Positions 22,189 to 32,778 of a stretch of DNA of 64,000 nucleotides are shown here, piece by piece. The stretch covers positions 1-64,000 of the forward strand of contig RSEH01000091.1 in NCBI GenBank assembly GCA_006503475.1, read 5' to 3'. Within the stretch, counting starts at the first letter, position 1; every line of letters starts with the position of its first letter. This DNA comes from Stentor roeselii (Eukaryota > Ciliophora > Heterotrichea > Heterotrichida > Stentoridae). The notes under the pieces are model-generated. The model worked only from the letters and a program-made list of their open reading frames with translations, ran no database searches and had not been told where the DNA came from. Position numbers and translations under genes: made by a program.

Positions 22189-25100
22189 ATGTCAGAAAAT
22201 TTACCCGCCAAAGAAAAAAAATCTCATCAAGATCAAAGGGCCTCTAAATCAGAAGAACCTGAGTCTATTAGAGATCCTGATACCTTCTTCAACAAAACAT
22301 ATAGCTGGGAAGCTCGTAAAAAAATTGTATTGGAAAACATAAAATTTGAAGAAGAATTATATCAAAAAGCATATGATGGTGAGTATGATTATTTTAAAGA
22401 AAAAATAAAAGAAGAAAACAAAATAATTGAAGACTGGAAAGAAAAAAAAAAAAAGCAAAAATCAGAAGAACCTGCATCTAATAATCAATATATTAAAACT
22501 GAACCAGATAATCCTGGGCCTGATAATATTAATGATAATAAAAAGCCAAGTAGTGTCATTATTATACAAAACAATCATAAACTGTCACCTTTAATTTATG
22601 CTATTTGGGGTGAAGAAGAAAGGAATAAATCCAATGAAAAAGAAAGGAATGAATCTGATGAAGAAGAAAGGAATGAATCCAATAAAGAACATAAGAAAAT
22701 ATCAGAAAGTTTAAGCCAAATGTTAATTAAACATTGTCATAAATTGTGTACAGATGAAATCATAGATTTAAAAATTTATGATAATTTTTACATTAAAAAT
22801 GAAATAGGCCATGCCTTGGGTCACGAAATTTTACCGGAAAAATATGTCTTTAGTAGTGGAGTGTCTAAGATTGATATTTCTAATTGGTGGTATGAAAAAA
22901 TTATAAAACATGATAACCATTACTATTTATCTTATTTAATACAAAAACCAATATTTGAAATTAAAAAGCTAGATTTCGAAGATATAGTTTGCAAAAATGA
23001 GAAAATTTCTATAATTAATTTCGCTATTAAATCACAGGCCGTTAAATGTTTGAAAATTCTTTTCTATCACATTAAAAAAAATATCGCAGAACTGAAATCT
23101 GAGGAATTAGAAATAATTGAAAGTGAATTCAGTGAATATTTAAAAGCAGAATCATCAATCGTTAAAATTTTTCTTGAAGGTATCACAGAAAGTCAAACAA
23201 AGTCATTTGAGGTGAATATTGAGAATATCCCTCAGTTTAAAACATGGATAAATTATGAAAAAACAAATAAAGAAACTTTAGAGCAGGTAAAAAAAAAAGC
23301 ATTTTATAGTTTTGATGAAATGGATGATCATGAAGATTTTATTAATTCAAAGATAATCAATTCAAAAATAAAACTTCCAACTGTTATAGGAAGAATCAAT
23401 AGTTTGAATTGCATTCAAACATTGGCAGAAACAACTGATTTAAAGTTATTCAGTATAGATCTTATAAAATATTACTTAGATTATAAATGGAGCAAGTTAA
23501 GGTATTTTATATTAGTACAGAGTATTTTACGATGGGTTACTATTCCTATGATTACTTATCTGGTGTTAATTAATAAATATGATAGAGCTGTTTTAGCGCT
23601 TTTCACCTTGATAAACATTATATTAATTATTTGTGATCTTTTAAGGTTTATCTCAATATTAATCAATTACCATGGAAGTGTTAATAAAATGCTGTCCTGG
23701 GTAATAATTAGATTAATTTCAATACCCTTGATATTTCTATCAAACTTTCAACCATATAGCTGCATTATTTATCTAACTATTTCAGCATTTTTAATTCAAA
23801 AAACTGATAGATTCAATTTGAAGAAATTTTTTATAATCAATTTTGTATTAGTGATTTATATTTTAATTATTTTTCCTGGATTTTGGGTTAAATCAAAAAT
23901 TGTTGGGGATCTGATGATTGCTTTCGGATCAATTTTCTTGTTTCTTTTAATCTTAGCAATTTTTTTAGTTTGTAAGAAAAATAAAATTAACCACGAACTA
24001 CTTGATTCAAATGAAGATTTATGTAAAAGAATGGAAAACCCAAAAAAAAAAAAAAAAAAATCATTTAATATAAAGAAAATTTACAAAAGTAATCAAATAG
24101 AACTATTTAGGAATGAGAACTTTTGGTTTTTCATCTGCTGGGGATTCAAAACATGGCTTTTTGCAATGCTGTTAATCATAATTTCTTTAACAGAATACAA
24201 TAATGGAATTATGATATTAACCGGAATGATTTCTGCAATTTTAGTAGTTTCCCACATCTATAAATGTTCTGATGATAGTCAAAAACATAAAATTATTTTA
24301 CATCTTTTCATTTTTTTAATATTTTTGTTCAATTTTATTACAAATAATGCTAAAGCATATTATTCATTCAATAGTATAGATTTGATTCTAACAATTATTA
24401 GTATTTATTTGGACTACAAACAATTTCCAAATACAATAAATCATACAGAAGATATTTTAATTGCATTTATTTTGGTAAGTTCAACTTTAACAGGATTGAA
24501 TGTGCAGGATTCGGTAATTTTAAAAGTAATTGTTTTGATTGTTGAAGTAACTTTATTTATCATATTTGTCCTAAGAAATAAAATAAAACTTAATACCCTT
24601 CAGTCTATTTTTATTAAGATATTTATAAATTGGAACTCAATTACTATAGTCCAAATTATTCTTTGCATATTTTGGTTAAATGATCATTATTCCTTCAGAT
24701 TAAATCTAAATTTGACTTATGCTTTTGTGATTCTTATTTTATTAAGAGGTCTCACAAGTTTCAGATGTTTAAGCACAACTCGTTATTATGTCGGGTTGAT
24801 TTTTCATATAATTAATGAGGTTTTTCCATTTCTTTTAATTTTTTTCTATACAACCTTTAGCTTCGGTGCAATCAATTCATTATTTGAAGATATCAGTGTT
24901 ATTAAAATTTGGATTTATCCTTATGATCTTAGTATTGGTTCACCTTCACATCGCAATAATTTTGATATCAATTACGTTACATATCTGGCAACAACGATTA
25001 TCAATGTGGTTATCATGCTTAATCTTTTAATTTCTATTCTAGGTGATAATTTTGATAGATTTCAAATTTATGCTTCTGAATTAGACTACTTGGAAATGGC

Positions 25101-25323
25101 TATCACTATTGCTGAGTTTGAACATATGGTGATTATTAGAAGAATATTTAAAGAAAATGAAACTGGAGAGTATTTATTAGGTATATTGGAAGAGACTCCT
25201 GTAGTTAAAAAAAAAGGAAAGGTTGTAAGAGATGAGTTGTATGAATTGAAAGGAAAGATTGAAAATTTGAATAAATATATTGAAGAAAGTTTGAAAGATT
25301 GCAAGATTGATGAGCAAAAATAG
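22189..25323 (+). CDS. TRP-like polytopic ion channel, intact
   Basis: A 1044-residue protein without interruption. Residues 1-430 are cytosolic, charged and Lys/Glu-rich, with the family box SPLIYAIWGEEE near 133. Residues about 436-955 hold at least ten hydrophobic segments. The last part resembles the pore module of TRP/ion-transport proteins: a hydrophobic helix (PFLLIFFYTTFSFG), a re-entrant-like loop with PYDLSIGSPSH, and an S6-like helix ending MLNLLISILGDNFDRFQI (TRP channels typically have a similar NMLIA-x-MG motif). The tail is cytosolic and charged. Role: probable cation channel in a cell or vesicle membrane (inference from the pore module). It is the middle member of a local cluster with the copies at 15650, 18826 and 25793. 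A run of A residues near 24045 encodes poly-Lys and may be length-unstable. Confidence 0.85.
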   Translation: MSENLPAKEKKSHQDQRASKSEEPESIRDPDTFFNKTYSWEARKKIVLENIKFEEELYQKAYDGEYDYFKEKIKEENKIIEDWKEKKKKQKSEEPASNNQYIKTEPDNPGPDNINDNKKPSSVIIIQNNHKLSPLIYAIWGEEERNKSNEKERNESDEEERNESNKEHKKISESLSQMLIKHCHKLCTDEIIDLKIYDNFYIKNEIGHALGHEILPEKYVFSSGVSKIDISNWWYEKIIKHDNHYYLSYLIQKPIFEIKKLDFEDIVCKNEKISIINFAIKSQAVKCLKILFYHIKKNIAELKSEELEIIESEFSEYLKAESSIVKIFLEGITESQTKSFEVNIENIPQFKTWINYEKTNKETLEQVKKKAFYSFDEMDDHEDFINSKIINSKIKLPTVIGRINSLNCIQTLAETTDLKLFSIDLIKYYLDYKWSKLRYFILVQSILRWVTIPMITYLVLINKYDRAVLALFTLINIILIICDLLRFISILINYHGSVNKMLSWVIIRLISIPLIFLSNFQPYSCIIYLTISAFLIQKTDRFNLKKFFIINFVLVIYILIIFPGFWVKSKIVGDLMIAFGSIFLFLLILAIFLVCKKNKINHELLDSNEDLCKRMENPKKKKKKSFNIKKIYKSNQIELFRNENFWFFICWGFKTWLFAMLLIIISLTEYNNGIMILTGMISAILVVSHIYKCSDDSQKHKIILHLFIFLIFLFNFITNNAKAYYSFNSIDLILTIISIYLDYKQFPNTINHTEDILIAFILVSSTLTGLNVQDSVILKVIVLIVEVTLFIIFVLRNKIKLNTLQSIFIKIFINWNSITIVQIILCIFWLNDHYSFRLNLNLTYAFVILILLRGLTSFRCLSTTRYYVGLIFHIINEVFPFLLIFFYTTFSFGAINSLFEDISVIKIWIYPYDLSIGSPSHRNNFDINYVTYLATTIINVVIMLNLLISILGDNFDRFQIYASELDYLEMAITIAEFEHMVIIRRIFKENETGEYLLGILEETPVVKKKGKVVRDELYELKGKIENLNKYIEESLKDCKIDEQK

Positions 25324-25792
25324 GCTTAATTTTAGTATTAAACTATTTTAATTGATAGAGGGAGTTAGTAGATTGATTTAAGTGTAAGGAATATCCTTTT
25401 TATCGAAATGATTATAGGATTCATTAAAAATTATTTAAGATGAATTACAAAAAATTTAATTGGATACATGAGCAAATATTTGGAATGCTTTTCTTGAAGA
25501 AATTACTCGTTACTTAATTAAGTTATTTATTAAAAAATATTAATGAAATTTTATCAAATTAATCGATAACCACCTTGAATTAACTTCTAATCCTAGGCAT
25601 AATATTGATAAACTTGTCTATTTATTAAGATCTAACTGTTTTTTAATATAATATATTACGAATTTCAAACCAATCAAACTAAATAATCCAATATTAAACT
25701 AATTTCATAATTTAAGTATCTACCTATTTCATCATAAATCCAATAATAACATAACTTTCAATCCCTCCAACACTAGCATTACTCCTAATAAC
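25324..25792. other. Spacer between convergent channel genes
   Basis: About 470 bp, AT-rich. The two channel genes on either side point towards each other. Nothing else was seen. Confidence 0.5.
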
Positions 25793-28700
25793 TTATCTAT
25801 TATTCCTATTCATCAGTCTCTCTACAGCAGCAATGACCCTTTTCTCAGAAGCTCCAATTTTTTGTTCAACAACTTCAACAATTTTTTTTTTTACCCTAAA
25901 AAGTTTTTCTTCACTCTCTTCAAACATCTCCTGCACTCTAGTCATAACTTTTTTTTCAGAGACCTCAAACTGTTTATCCAAATTATCCTTCATAGTCGCG
26001 ACAACATCTTTCAATTCAAAAAATTCATCCCTAGTGATCTTGCCCTGTCTTTTTTTTCCTTTAGCTTCATTCAAAATGCCTACCAAATACAATCCCGAGT
26101 CCCCTTTATTCCTCCTCCAAAACAACATAGTTTCAAACTCTGCTAATGTTTGAGCCATTTCCATAAAATCAATTTCAAGAGCACTTACTTGAAACCGGTC
26201 AAAAGAGTCTCCTAAAATCGAAATGAGCAGATTTAACATGATGATAACGTTTATAACAGTGGCAATAATGAATGATAAATAGTTGATATCGAAGGTATTA
26301 TCATGAGAAGCTGCTCCAATGTTGAGATCATAAGGATACATCCATATTTCACTTATACTGATGTCTCTGTAAATCGAACAAATGATTCCGAAGCTTAGAG
26401 TTGAGTAAAAGAAAATTAATATGAATGGAAGGATGTCGTGAATCGAGTTGAGGATAAGACGAACATAATAACGAGTCATTTTAAAACATCGGAAACCGGT
26501 TAGACCTCGGATTAGGATTAAAGCTACAAAGCAGTAGGTTAAGGCAAGGTTTGTTTTACTGGAGAATTGATAATAAAGCCAAAATCCACAGATCACTATT
26601 CTGCCAAGGTCAAATGAATTCCAGTTAAAAATCATGGATAAAAACTCTTTTAGTATTTTTATTAAATTCACTAACTTTAGCATTGCAAATAGGAATAACT
26701 GTGAAAACTCTAAAACAATAATAAAGAATTTTAAAGGAATTGAATCTTCTAAGTTGAAACCTATCAAAAGAGCAGAAATTATAATAAAAAGAATAGGGAT
26801 AGAATTATTACTAGTTTGATTAGTTGTGTATAGAGTTTTAACCATTGTAAATATGCTTATTGTTGCACTTAATAATGCTACGTAATTTAAAATATTATAA
26901 GTATTCGGAACAATTGTTAAGAAATTTACTGAAAAACATGAAACAGTGAGTAAATCAAAGAGTAATCTTATTAAGTTTCGAGCATTTCTGGATAATTTGA
27001 TCTGAGTGAAAAAAATAGCTCCAGTGATGAATTGAGTTAAAATCAAGATCGCAAAATTTTCATTTTTCATGAAAATCACAACAACTAGCAAGGGAACCTC
27101 AATCGTCCTCAAGAAAAGATTACAAAGATCCCCATTTTTCACAAAGATCAAAACACAAGAACTCAAGAAAATAAATCCTCCAACTCCCATCATAAGGTAA
27201 TGAGTATATTCCCAACCAACCCAAAATGCAGGAAAGAAAAGTCCGACGATGCCTCCAAATATAAGCAAACATATAAAAATATTTTTTTTTTCTCCATTAA
27301 TTTGAACTGCACACGCCGAAATACACAAATAAATCGAACAACTATAAGGCTGGAAATTCGGCAAAAAAATAAGAAAAAGTGTCACCAGCCTCATTCCTAA
27401 ACAAGCATGAATCTGATCAATATTTCCCAAATACTTAAAAAGGTCCATTGAAGCGAACTGAAACACTTCATAAACAGTTAAAATTCCATTAATCACTGTA
27501 AAACTTATCAAAACTGAAAAATTATACTTATCCACAAAGACCAGCATTACAATAAGCGGAATATTCACCCACATTAAAAGACTTTGAAAAAATATCATCG
27601 GCCACATTTTTTCCCATTTAAACTGAAGGTAAGATTTTATCAAAGTAACTCGAAACAACATCAAATTTTCAGTCGAGGCAAGTCTTTGAATAAACTCTAA
27701 ACTTTTCTCACTTCCTGAAACATTTGGAAGTCTTATCTTTGAATTGATTATTTGTGACTTGATGAAATCTTTAGCTTCAGGCATGTCATCAAAATGACTG
27801 TAAGCTTTGATATCGATTTCATTAGGTCGAGAATAAATCATTTCGAATTTCGGAATTTTTTCAATGTTGACTGGAAGGGATTTTTCTTGAATATGGGTAA
27901 AACCGATGAGAAGTTCTTCAATGATGACTGAGTTGAAAGCGAGGTATTCTGACATTTCACTTTGAATAACATCGAGCATGTAAGAAAAGTCAGGTTTTGT
28001 GATGTTTTTTTTAATATGGTTAAATAACAAGTTTGCACATTGAATTGATTTAACCCTTAAAGCAAAAGCAACGATAGATATTGATTCTTCAGCTTTACAA
28101 GCTTCATGTGAAAATCTATTTTTTACCAGTTTAAAACCTTGAGTTTCAATACAATATGAAACAGCTTCATCAAAGTCCTCACTGATCAAGTTGTAAAGAT
28201 TAAACTTAGAATACCCAAAATTGTATTTTTTAAATTCTTCAATATTAAGGATTTCATGAATATACGCATGTCCAAGTTCATTTATTAACTCGAAGTCAAA
28301 AGGAATTTTCGATTTTTTTATATATCTGTCATATTCCGAGTCTAATTTCTTCTTTAACCAGGAATTCGAAAGTCCTAAAATAAACTTGCTAGTCTTTTTT
28401 TCTTCATCTTTCCTGTTTTGCTCACCCCAAATAGCGTAAATCAAAGGAGTGAGTCCCAAAGAATTTTTTTCAAGAATCAACTCTTCAATTGGAACTTTTT
28501 CTTCAGGTTCAATTTTAGAATTTTGACCTGATTCATCATTTATTTCTTTGTCTTCATTGAAAAGTTTAGTGGTTTCTTCATCGTAAATGCTGATAAGTGT
28601 TTCGATGTCTCCTCGGAAGGCAAGAGTGTGAAAAGCTTTTTCATCTGAATGTCTTGAATTCGCGATGATTGCTTCAGCCATTTTTTTACGCTTTTTCCAG

Positions 28701-28984
28701 GTGGTTGTTTTACGCCAGAACTGACTTTTCATGACTTCGTTTTGAGGGGCTTCTTGAGTGTTATATCTTTGGAGTTTTAAACTGTTTGCTTGTTTTGGTT
28801 TGGATTCTTGTGGAACGTCTTTTTGGATTATTTCGATTGCTTCTTTTAGGAGTCGATCTGTTTCTTTTAGTGATTTTGAAGTTTCTTTTTCTTCTAGTCT
28901 ATAGTCAAGTATTTCATCAGGTATGTTGTCTAAATCGTTCAAGTCACCCCTTTCGGCACTTAAAGGCGATTTTTCTTCTTCCAT
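25793..28984 (-). CDS. TRP-like polytopic ion channel, intact
   Basis: A 1063-residue protein of the same family as the two plus-strand copies. It has an N-terminal acidic cytosolic part with the box LGLTPLIYAIWGE, a long hydrophobic core with many membrane segments, the pore-like stretch FFYSTLSFGIICSIYRD and MYPYDLNIGAASH, the S6-like helix LLISILGDSFDRFQV, and a longer cytosolic tail (about 120 residues) predicted to be coiled coil. It shares RGLTGFRCFKMTRYY with the paralogues (RGLTSFRCLSTTRYY), a conserved linker before the pore helix. TATAA precedes the ATG. The coiled-coil tail suggests oligomer assembly (inference). It appears more closely related to the old pseudogene than to the 22189 gene in the tail region. 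Confidence 0.85.
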   Translation of the reverse strand: MEEEKSPLSAERGDLNDLDNIPDEILDYRLEEKETSKSLKETDRLLKEAIEIIQKDVPQESKPKQANSLKLQRYNTQEAPQNEVMKSQFWRKTTTWKKRKKMAEAIIANSRHSDEKAFHTLAFRGDIETLISIYDEETTKLFNEDKEINDESGQNSKIEPEEKVPIEELILEKNSLGLTPLIYAIWGEQNRKDEEKKTSKFILGLSNSWLKKKLDSEYDRYIKKSKIPFDFELINELGHAYIHEILNIEEFKKYNFGYSKFNLYNLISEDFDEAVSYCIETQGFKLVKNRFSHEACKAEESISIVAFALRVKSIQCANLLFNHIKKNITKPDFSYMLDVIQSEMSEYLAFNSVIIEELLIGFTHIQEKSLPVNIEKIPKFEMIYSRPNEIDIKAYSHFDDMPEAKDFIKSQIINSKIRLPNVSGSEKSLEFIQRLASTENLMLFRVTLIKSYLQFKWEKMWPMIFFQSLLMWVNIPLIVMLVFVDKYNFSVLISFTVINGILTVYEVFQFASMDLFKYLGNIDQIHACLGMRLVTLFLIFLPNFQPYSCSIYLCISACAVQINGEKKNIFICLLIFGGIVGLFFPAFWVGWEYTHYLMMGVGGFIFLSSCVLIFVKNGDLCNLFLRTIEVPLLVVVIFMKNENFAILILTQFITGAIFFTQIKLSRNARNLIRLLFDLLTVSCFSVNFLTIVPNTYNILNYVALLSATISIFTMVKTLYTTNQTSNNSIPILFIIISALLIGFNLEDSIPLKFFIIVLEFSQLFLFAMLKLVNLIKILKEFLSMIFNWNSFDLGRIVICGFWLYYQFSSKTNLALTYCFVALILIRGLTGFRCFKMTRYYVRLILNSIHDILPFILIFFYSTLSFGIICSIYRDISISEIWMYPYDLNIGAASHDNTFDINYLSFIIATVINVIIMLNLLISILGDSFDRFQVSALEIDFMEMAQTLAEFETMLFWRRNKGDSGLYLVGILNEAKGKKRQGKITRDEFFELKDVVATMKDNLDKQFEVSEKKVMTRVQEMFEESEEKLFRVKKKIVEVVEQKIGASEKRVIAAVERLMNRNNR

Positions 28985-30241
28985 TTATAAGTAACCGCTG
29001 ATGATGTCTTCAATGAAAAAAAAAAAACTTTTTAAAGAATAGTTTTTTTGATTATTTTGAGAGAAGCTGCCTAAAAAATTATTTGGAATCATAATAATAC
29101 ATTAATCAATACAAACTTATTTCAATTTTCAGCTCTTTTGCAGTCTCTTGTATAGAATTTCTAAAATATTAGTATATGATAGATTAAAAGGATTTTCTTT
29201 CATAAGATTAGGAGTGATTCAAAGCAAATTTACTAATATCATGCAGAAGTAAAATGCAAGATTTTAGGGAAATTAAATTATTATTAGAATTTTGATAAAT
29301 TGTAATATTATATATGTATAAGGAACTTAACTGCGAATTTTTGGAATAATCTTAATACTCTATATGTTTAAGTATTAAAACTTAACTAAAATAAAAAATT
29401 TTGAGTTCTTTGTGACTTTGAGGAATATGATTAAGTTATTGACTCTAAATCTTAAGTTTCAATCTAAGTTAGTTAATAAAAATGAGATTATCAACTGATA
29501 TCTCAATGGAATTATGATTGAAATTTTGATATTATGATTATAAGCTTAGTTTTAACTTTCAATAGGCAATCTGAGTTTGAAAAATTAAACTGACTGAAAT
29601 CCTTTCGTTAACAAAATTATTTATTTGATTTTTATTTCACTAAAGTAAAGTTTAATCATTTTACATAAAGACTTTCTTGATGTAATATTTTCAAGACTGA
29701 TAATCTTAAATCTAATTTTTGAAGAGGATTATATCATTCTAGTTGTGTTAATATATCTTTTTGATTGATTGATCAGATTTAGATAAATATTTTCTTAGAA
29801 TATGATTGAATAGTAACTAGAAATACATATTTCTTTAAGTTTGTCTTTCGTGCATCACTTATTCAATAATTATCAAATATATAATAATCATCTTAAGTAT
29901 TTCATCATTTAGTTTACTTTTCCTGCTTCTAGTTGTTCATATAAAATCTCTGTCCCTATCGCAACAGTGAAAAATACTCTTATGAGTTTTTTGTTGAAGG
30001 ATATCAGAGTTTTCAGTTTATCAGTACTTAAAAAATATTATTGAAGTATCTTTTACTTATTTTAATTGATTCTGGATATTTATAAGACTTAGAATAAGAT
30101 TGGGATAAATTTGAAAGGATTTTTTTAGTTTAGATTCAGGTTTAGTTGCAATTTAATTTAAGTATTCACTAGAATAGTTATATTACTCAAATCTATAAGA
30201 GTTAATAATGAAAATATAATTTGAATAGGTTCCTATAAAAT
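28985..30241. other. Long AT-rich spacer between divergent families
   Basis: About 1.26 kb between the divergent channel gene and the first RING-like gene. No frame, repeat or RNA gene was recognised. Confidence 0.5.
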
Positions 30242-31206
30242 ATGGAAAAACCAAAACAATGCCTATATTGTTTAAAACTCAGACTAAAATCAATTCCTGT
30301 AGATATATTGAACTGCTCATGTGAAATTTGTCAAAGCTGTTTTAATTATTTGATATCATGTAAAATTTTCGCATGCCCATTATGTAATGCAGACTTCAAG
30401 AAAACTCAATCAGAAAACTCTATCTTTAACCAAATTGATTTAAAATCAAAAGGAAATAACTTTTCTATTTCAAGAGTTTCAAATCATTTGAAAAACCTGC
30501 TGAGATTTACAAAGATAAAAAGAACAAATACAAAACTCTAATTTCCCTAAGAAAAACTGAAGAAATTACTACTTTTTCACCAACTTTTACAGAAAATCAA
30601 ATAAAGGCTTCAACTTTACTTGAATTCATCAAAGAAATGAAACTTTTTCAATATATACAAAAATACCATAAAATTCAATTTTCAGTTTATGATAAGTGTT
30701 GTTCTCAGGAATTATATGAAATCTCTTCATTGGTATTAAAAAGAGAAACTTCTAAAATTCAAGATTCTGAAAAATGCATCTTCCTCGGAGATAATTTTAC
30801 TTACTATCTATTTCTAGGAGAAGCTATGAGTTTACATAGATTTAAAATTATTTCAGGAAAGCCAACATGTGTTATTGAACTTGGAATTGCGAATTCTGCA
30901 GGTTTTGATTCAAGTATTTTCATTACAAGTCTAGAAATTATGGAAGATGATCGAGTTATTTATGTTGATTTTCCTGAGATTTTGATAAATAATAATGATT
31001 CTAGACTTACATTTGGTTTAAAACTGTCGAATCCTATTTGGCTCTATGAAGGAAGAACTTATCAGTTTAGGTATCATGGTCTTGTTAAATACTGCTATGC
31101 TGTTCGATATTTGAAAGAGTTTTATGATACTTCTGGGCTTAAAATTCAGCATTTTGATATGAAAAACGTAGCTTTTTTAACATTTTACTTAAGAGTTAGG
31201 GATTAA
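30242..31206 (+). CDS. RING-like array gene 1: RING finger plus beta-rich domain, frameshifted
   Basis: Two frames appear to belong to one gene. The first (30242-30541) starts after CCTATAAAAT and encodes a RING-like finger (CLYC, CSCEICQSC, CPLC). The second frame is open from about 30458 to 31206 and overlaps the first, so it does not begin at its first ATG (30637). It encodes about 190 residues with a beta-strand-rich pattern (FLGDNFTYYLFLGE, FGLKLSNPIWLYEGRTYQF) that faintly recalls the PHR or TRAF-type beta-sandwich found in E3 ligases. No 14- or 17-nt GT-AG intron that would join the frames is visible, so a one-base shift is likely (pseudogene, sequence error or frameshifting). Unlike the four genes that follow, it lacks the ISVPT signature. 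Family membership is therefore tentative. Confidence 0.6.
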
Positions 31207-31358
31207 GAGTGTTTAACAAATTAAAATCTGCCAACCAATTAACATTTCCTCAGAAGAAAATATTCCTTATACTTCCAAATTATATTATCATATATCTAGT
31301 AATACATCCATTAAAACTCAATAATTTAAGTCAAATTCTAAATTTCATAGATATATAA

Positions 31359-32579
31359 ATGGAAAAATACCCAAGGAATTCAAGACCCTCCCAAGATTCT
31401 CTAATTAGAAGGAACCATTCTCAACTTAAAATGATAAATTCTAATTCAAAACCTGAAATCTCATCGAAACTTAACTTTTCATTTGACAAAAACGATAAAC
31501 CCAAGAATTCAATAATTCCACAAAAACCTAACCTAAACGCGACTTGCATAGAAAAAAATTCCAATATCTCAAAAAATAACAGAGAAATTTTTAATCTTTC
31601 CCTGTCAACAGTTAATTTTCAAAAAACAAAGACAAAAAATGAGCTACTGTTCAAAGAAGAAGTAAAAAATCACTTGAAACATTCCAGCAGTGAAGTTTTA
31701 AAAAATTCTTATTTTAGCCAAAATCATCAATTTTTTGAAGGAAAAGTTGGAAATTTTAATCAATTCAATTTAAATAAATGCTTTAGATGTAATCGAGAAG
31801 TGACTAAAGATAAATTTAAAAATTATAAATGCAAAATACATAACTTTTGTGTAGATTGCATTACTAGTTACGATAAAAAACATTTTGAATGTATAAACTG
31901 TTCAGAATACTTCTCAGAGCAATATCAAACTAAAATTAATACTAAACTAGTCCCTTTCAATTCAAATAAAGGCCAAGATAATCTTATTTTTCAAAGCAAA
32001 AAACTTGATTTAACAAAAACAAACACTTCTCAGAATCCAGTTGATTTATTATCTAGAGTCGTTATGAAAAAAACTACCAAAGTAAGCAAACCCTTTCAAC
32101 TTGCTTTACCAAATCCAGTGAATAATTTAATGAATATAGGAAAAACAAGAGAATCTCCTTTATCTAGCTTAAGGAAAAAAAAATCAAGGATATCAAGTCG
32201 AAAAAGTTCTGCAAAATCAGTTTTAATCGAAGAGTCAATAAAATGTAATTATTGTCAAAAATTTCAAAATTCAATAGGATTTCTTTGCAATCATAATATT
32301 TGTATTAGATGCCTTGTTTTTACTTGCTGTATTCAAATCAGTGAGTTTTTTAAGCAATATGCAGGAAGAAGAGATATTTTTGATTTTAGATTTTATTATT
32401 TGTGCCCTGTACAACAATGTGGCAAGAAAATTTCAGTTCCGACTGCTATGATCATCCAGTATTTAAAGGCTTTTATACAAGAAAGAGATGCAAACTTTAA
32501 TCAATTCAGTGATTGGAAAGACCATCTCAGTGAATGGATTCCATTTCTAGATGGACTACATCCTTTAGTTTACAATTAA
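31359..32579 (+). CDS. RING-like array gene 2 (two Cys-rich fingers, ISVPT signature)
   Basis: A 406-residue protein, start after GATATATAA. Residues 1-135 are Ser/Asn/Lys-rich and likely disordered. A first RING-like finger lies at about 141-181 (CFRC, CKIHNFCVDC, CINC). A Lys/Ser-rich linker follows. The conserved C-terminal module (about 296-400) has CNYC, LCNHNICIRCL, a segment with FF-x-x-Y, CPVQQC, then KKISVPTAMI and finally EWIPFLDGL. The Cys/His order C-x2-C-x10-C-x-H-x2-C-x2-C-x(n)-C-x4-C is that of a RING finger except for the wide last pair. RING proteins usually act as E3 ubiquitin ligases; that role is an inference here. It is one of four clear paralogues in tandem on the same strand. 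Confidence 0.82.
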   Translation: MEKYPRNSRPSQDSLIRRNHSQLKMINSNSKPEISSKLNFSFDKNDKPKNSIIPQKPNLNATCIEKNSNISKNNREIFNLSLSTVNFQKTKTKNELLFKEEVKNHLKHSSSEVLKNSYFSQNHQFFEGKVGNFNQFNLNKCFRCNREVTKDKFKNYKCKIHNFCVDCITSYDKKHFECINCSEYFSEQYQTKINTKLVPFNSNKGQDNLIFQSKKLDLTKTNTSQNPVDLLSRVVMKKTTKVSKPFQLALPNPVNNLMNIGKTRESPLSSLRKKKSRISSRKSSAKSVLIEESIKCNYCQKFQNSIGFLCNHNICIRCLVFTCCIQISEFFKQYAGRRDIFDFRFYYLCPVQQCGKKISVPTAMIIQYLKAFIQERDANFNQFSDWKDHLSEWIPFLDGLHPLVYN

Positions 32580-32778
32580 ACTAGCCTAAACTAAACATTC
32601 TACTGAAATTTTCAAATATTCTTAAATACTATAAACCCCTCTATTCATCAAATCATCTAAATTTATTCCAATTTCATGATCAACAAATTTTTAATTTTCC
32701 GTCTTCCCAAACCAAAATTTCTAAATTTCATTCAATTCTTTAAGCATATATTATTTGATATATTTGAAATAATATAGA

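Noticed and set aside
30637-31206. Separate gene starting at the ATG at 30637
   Set aside because: The frame is open about 180 bp upstream of this ATG and overlaps the preceding RING frame, so one frameshifted gene is more likely.
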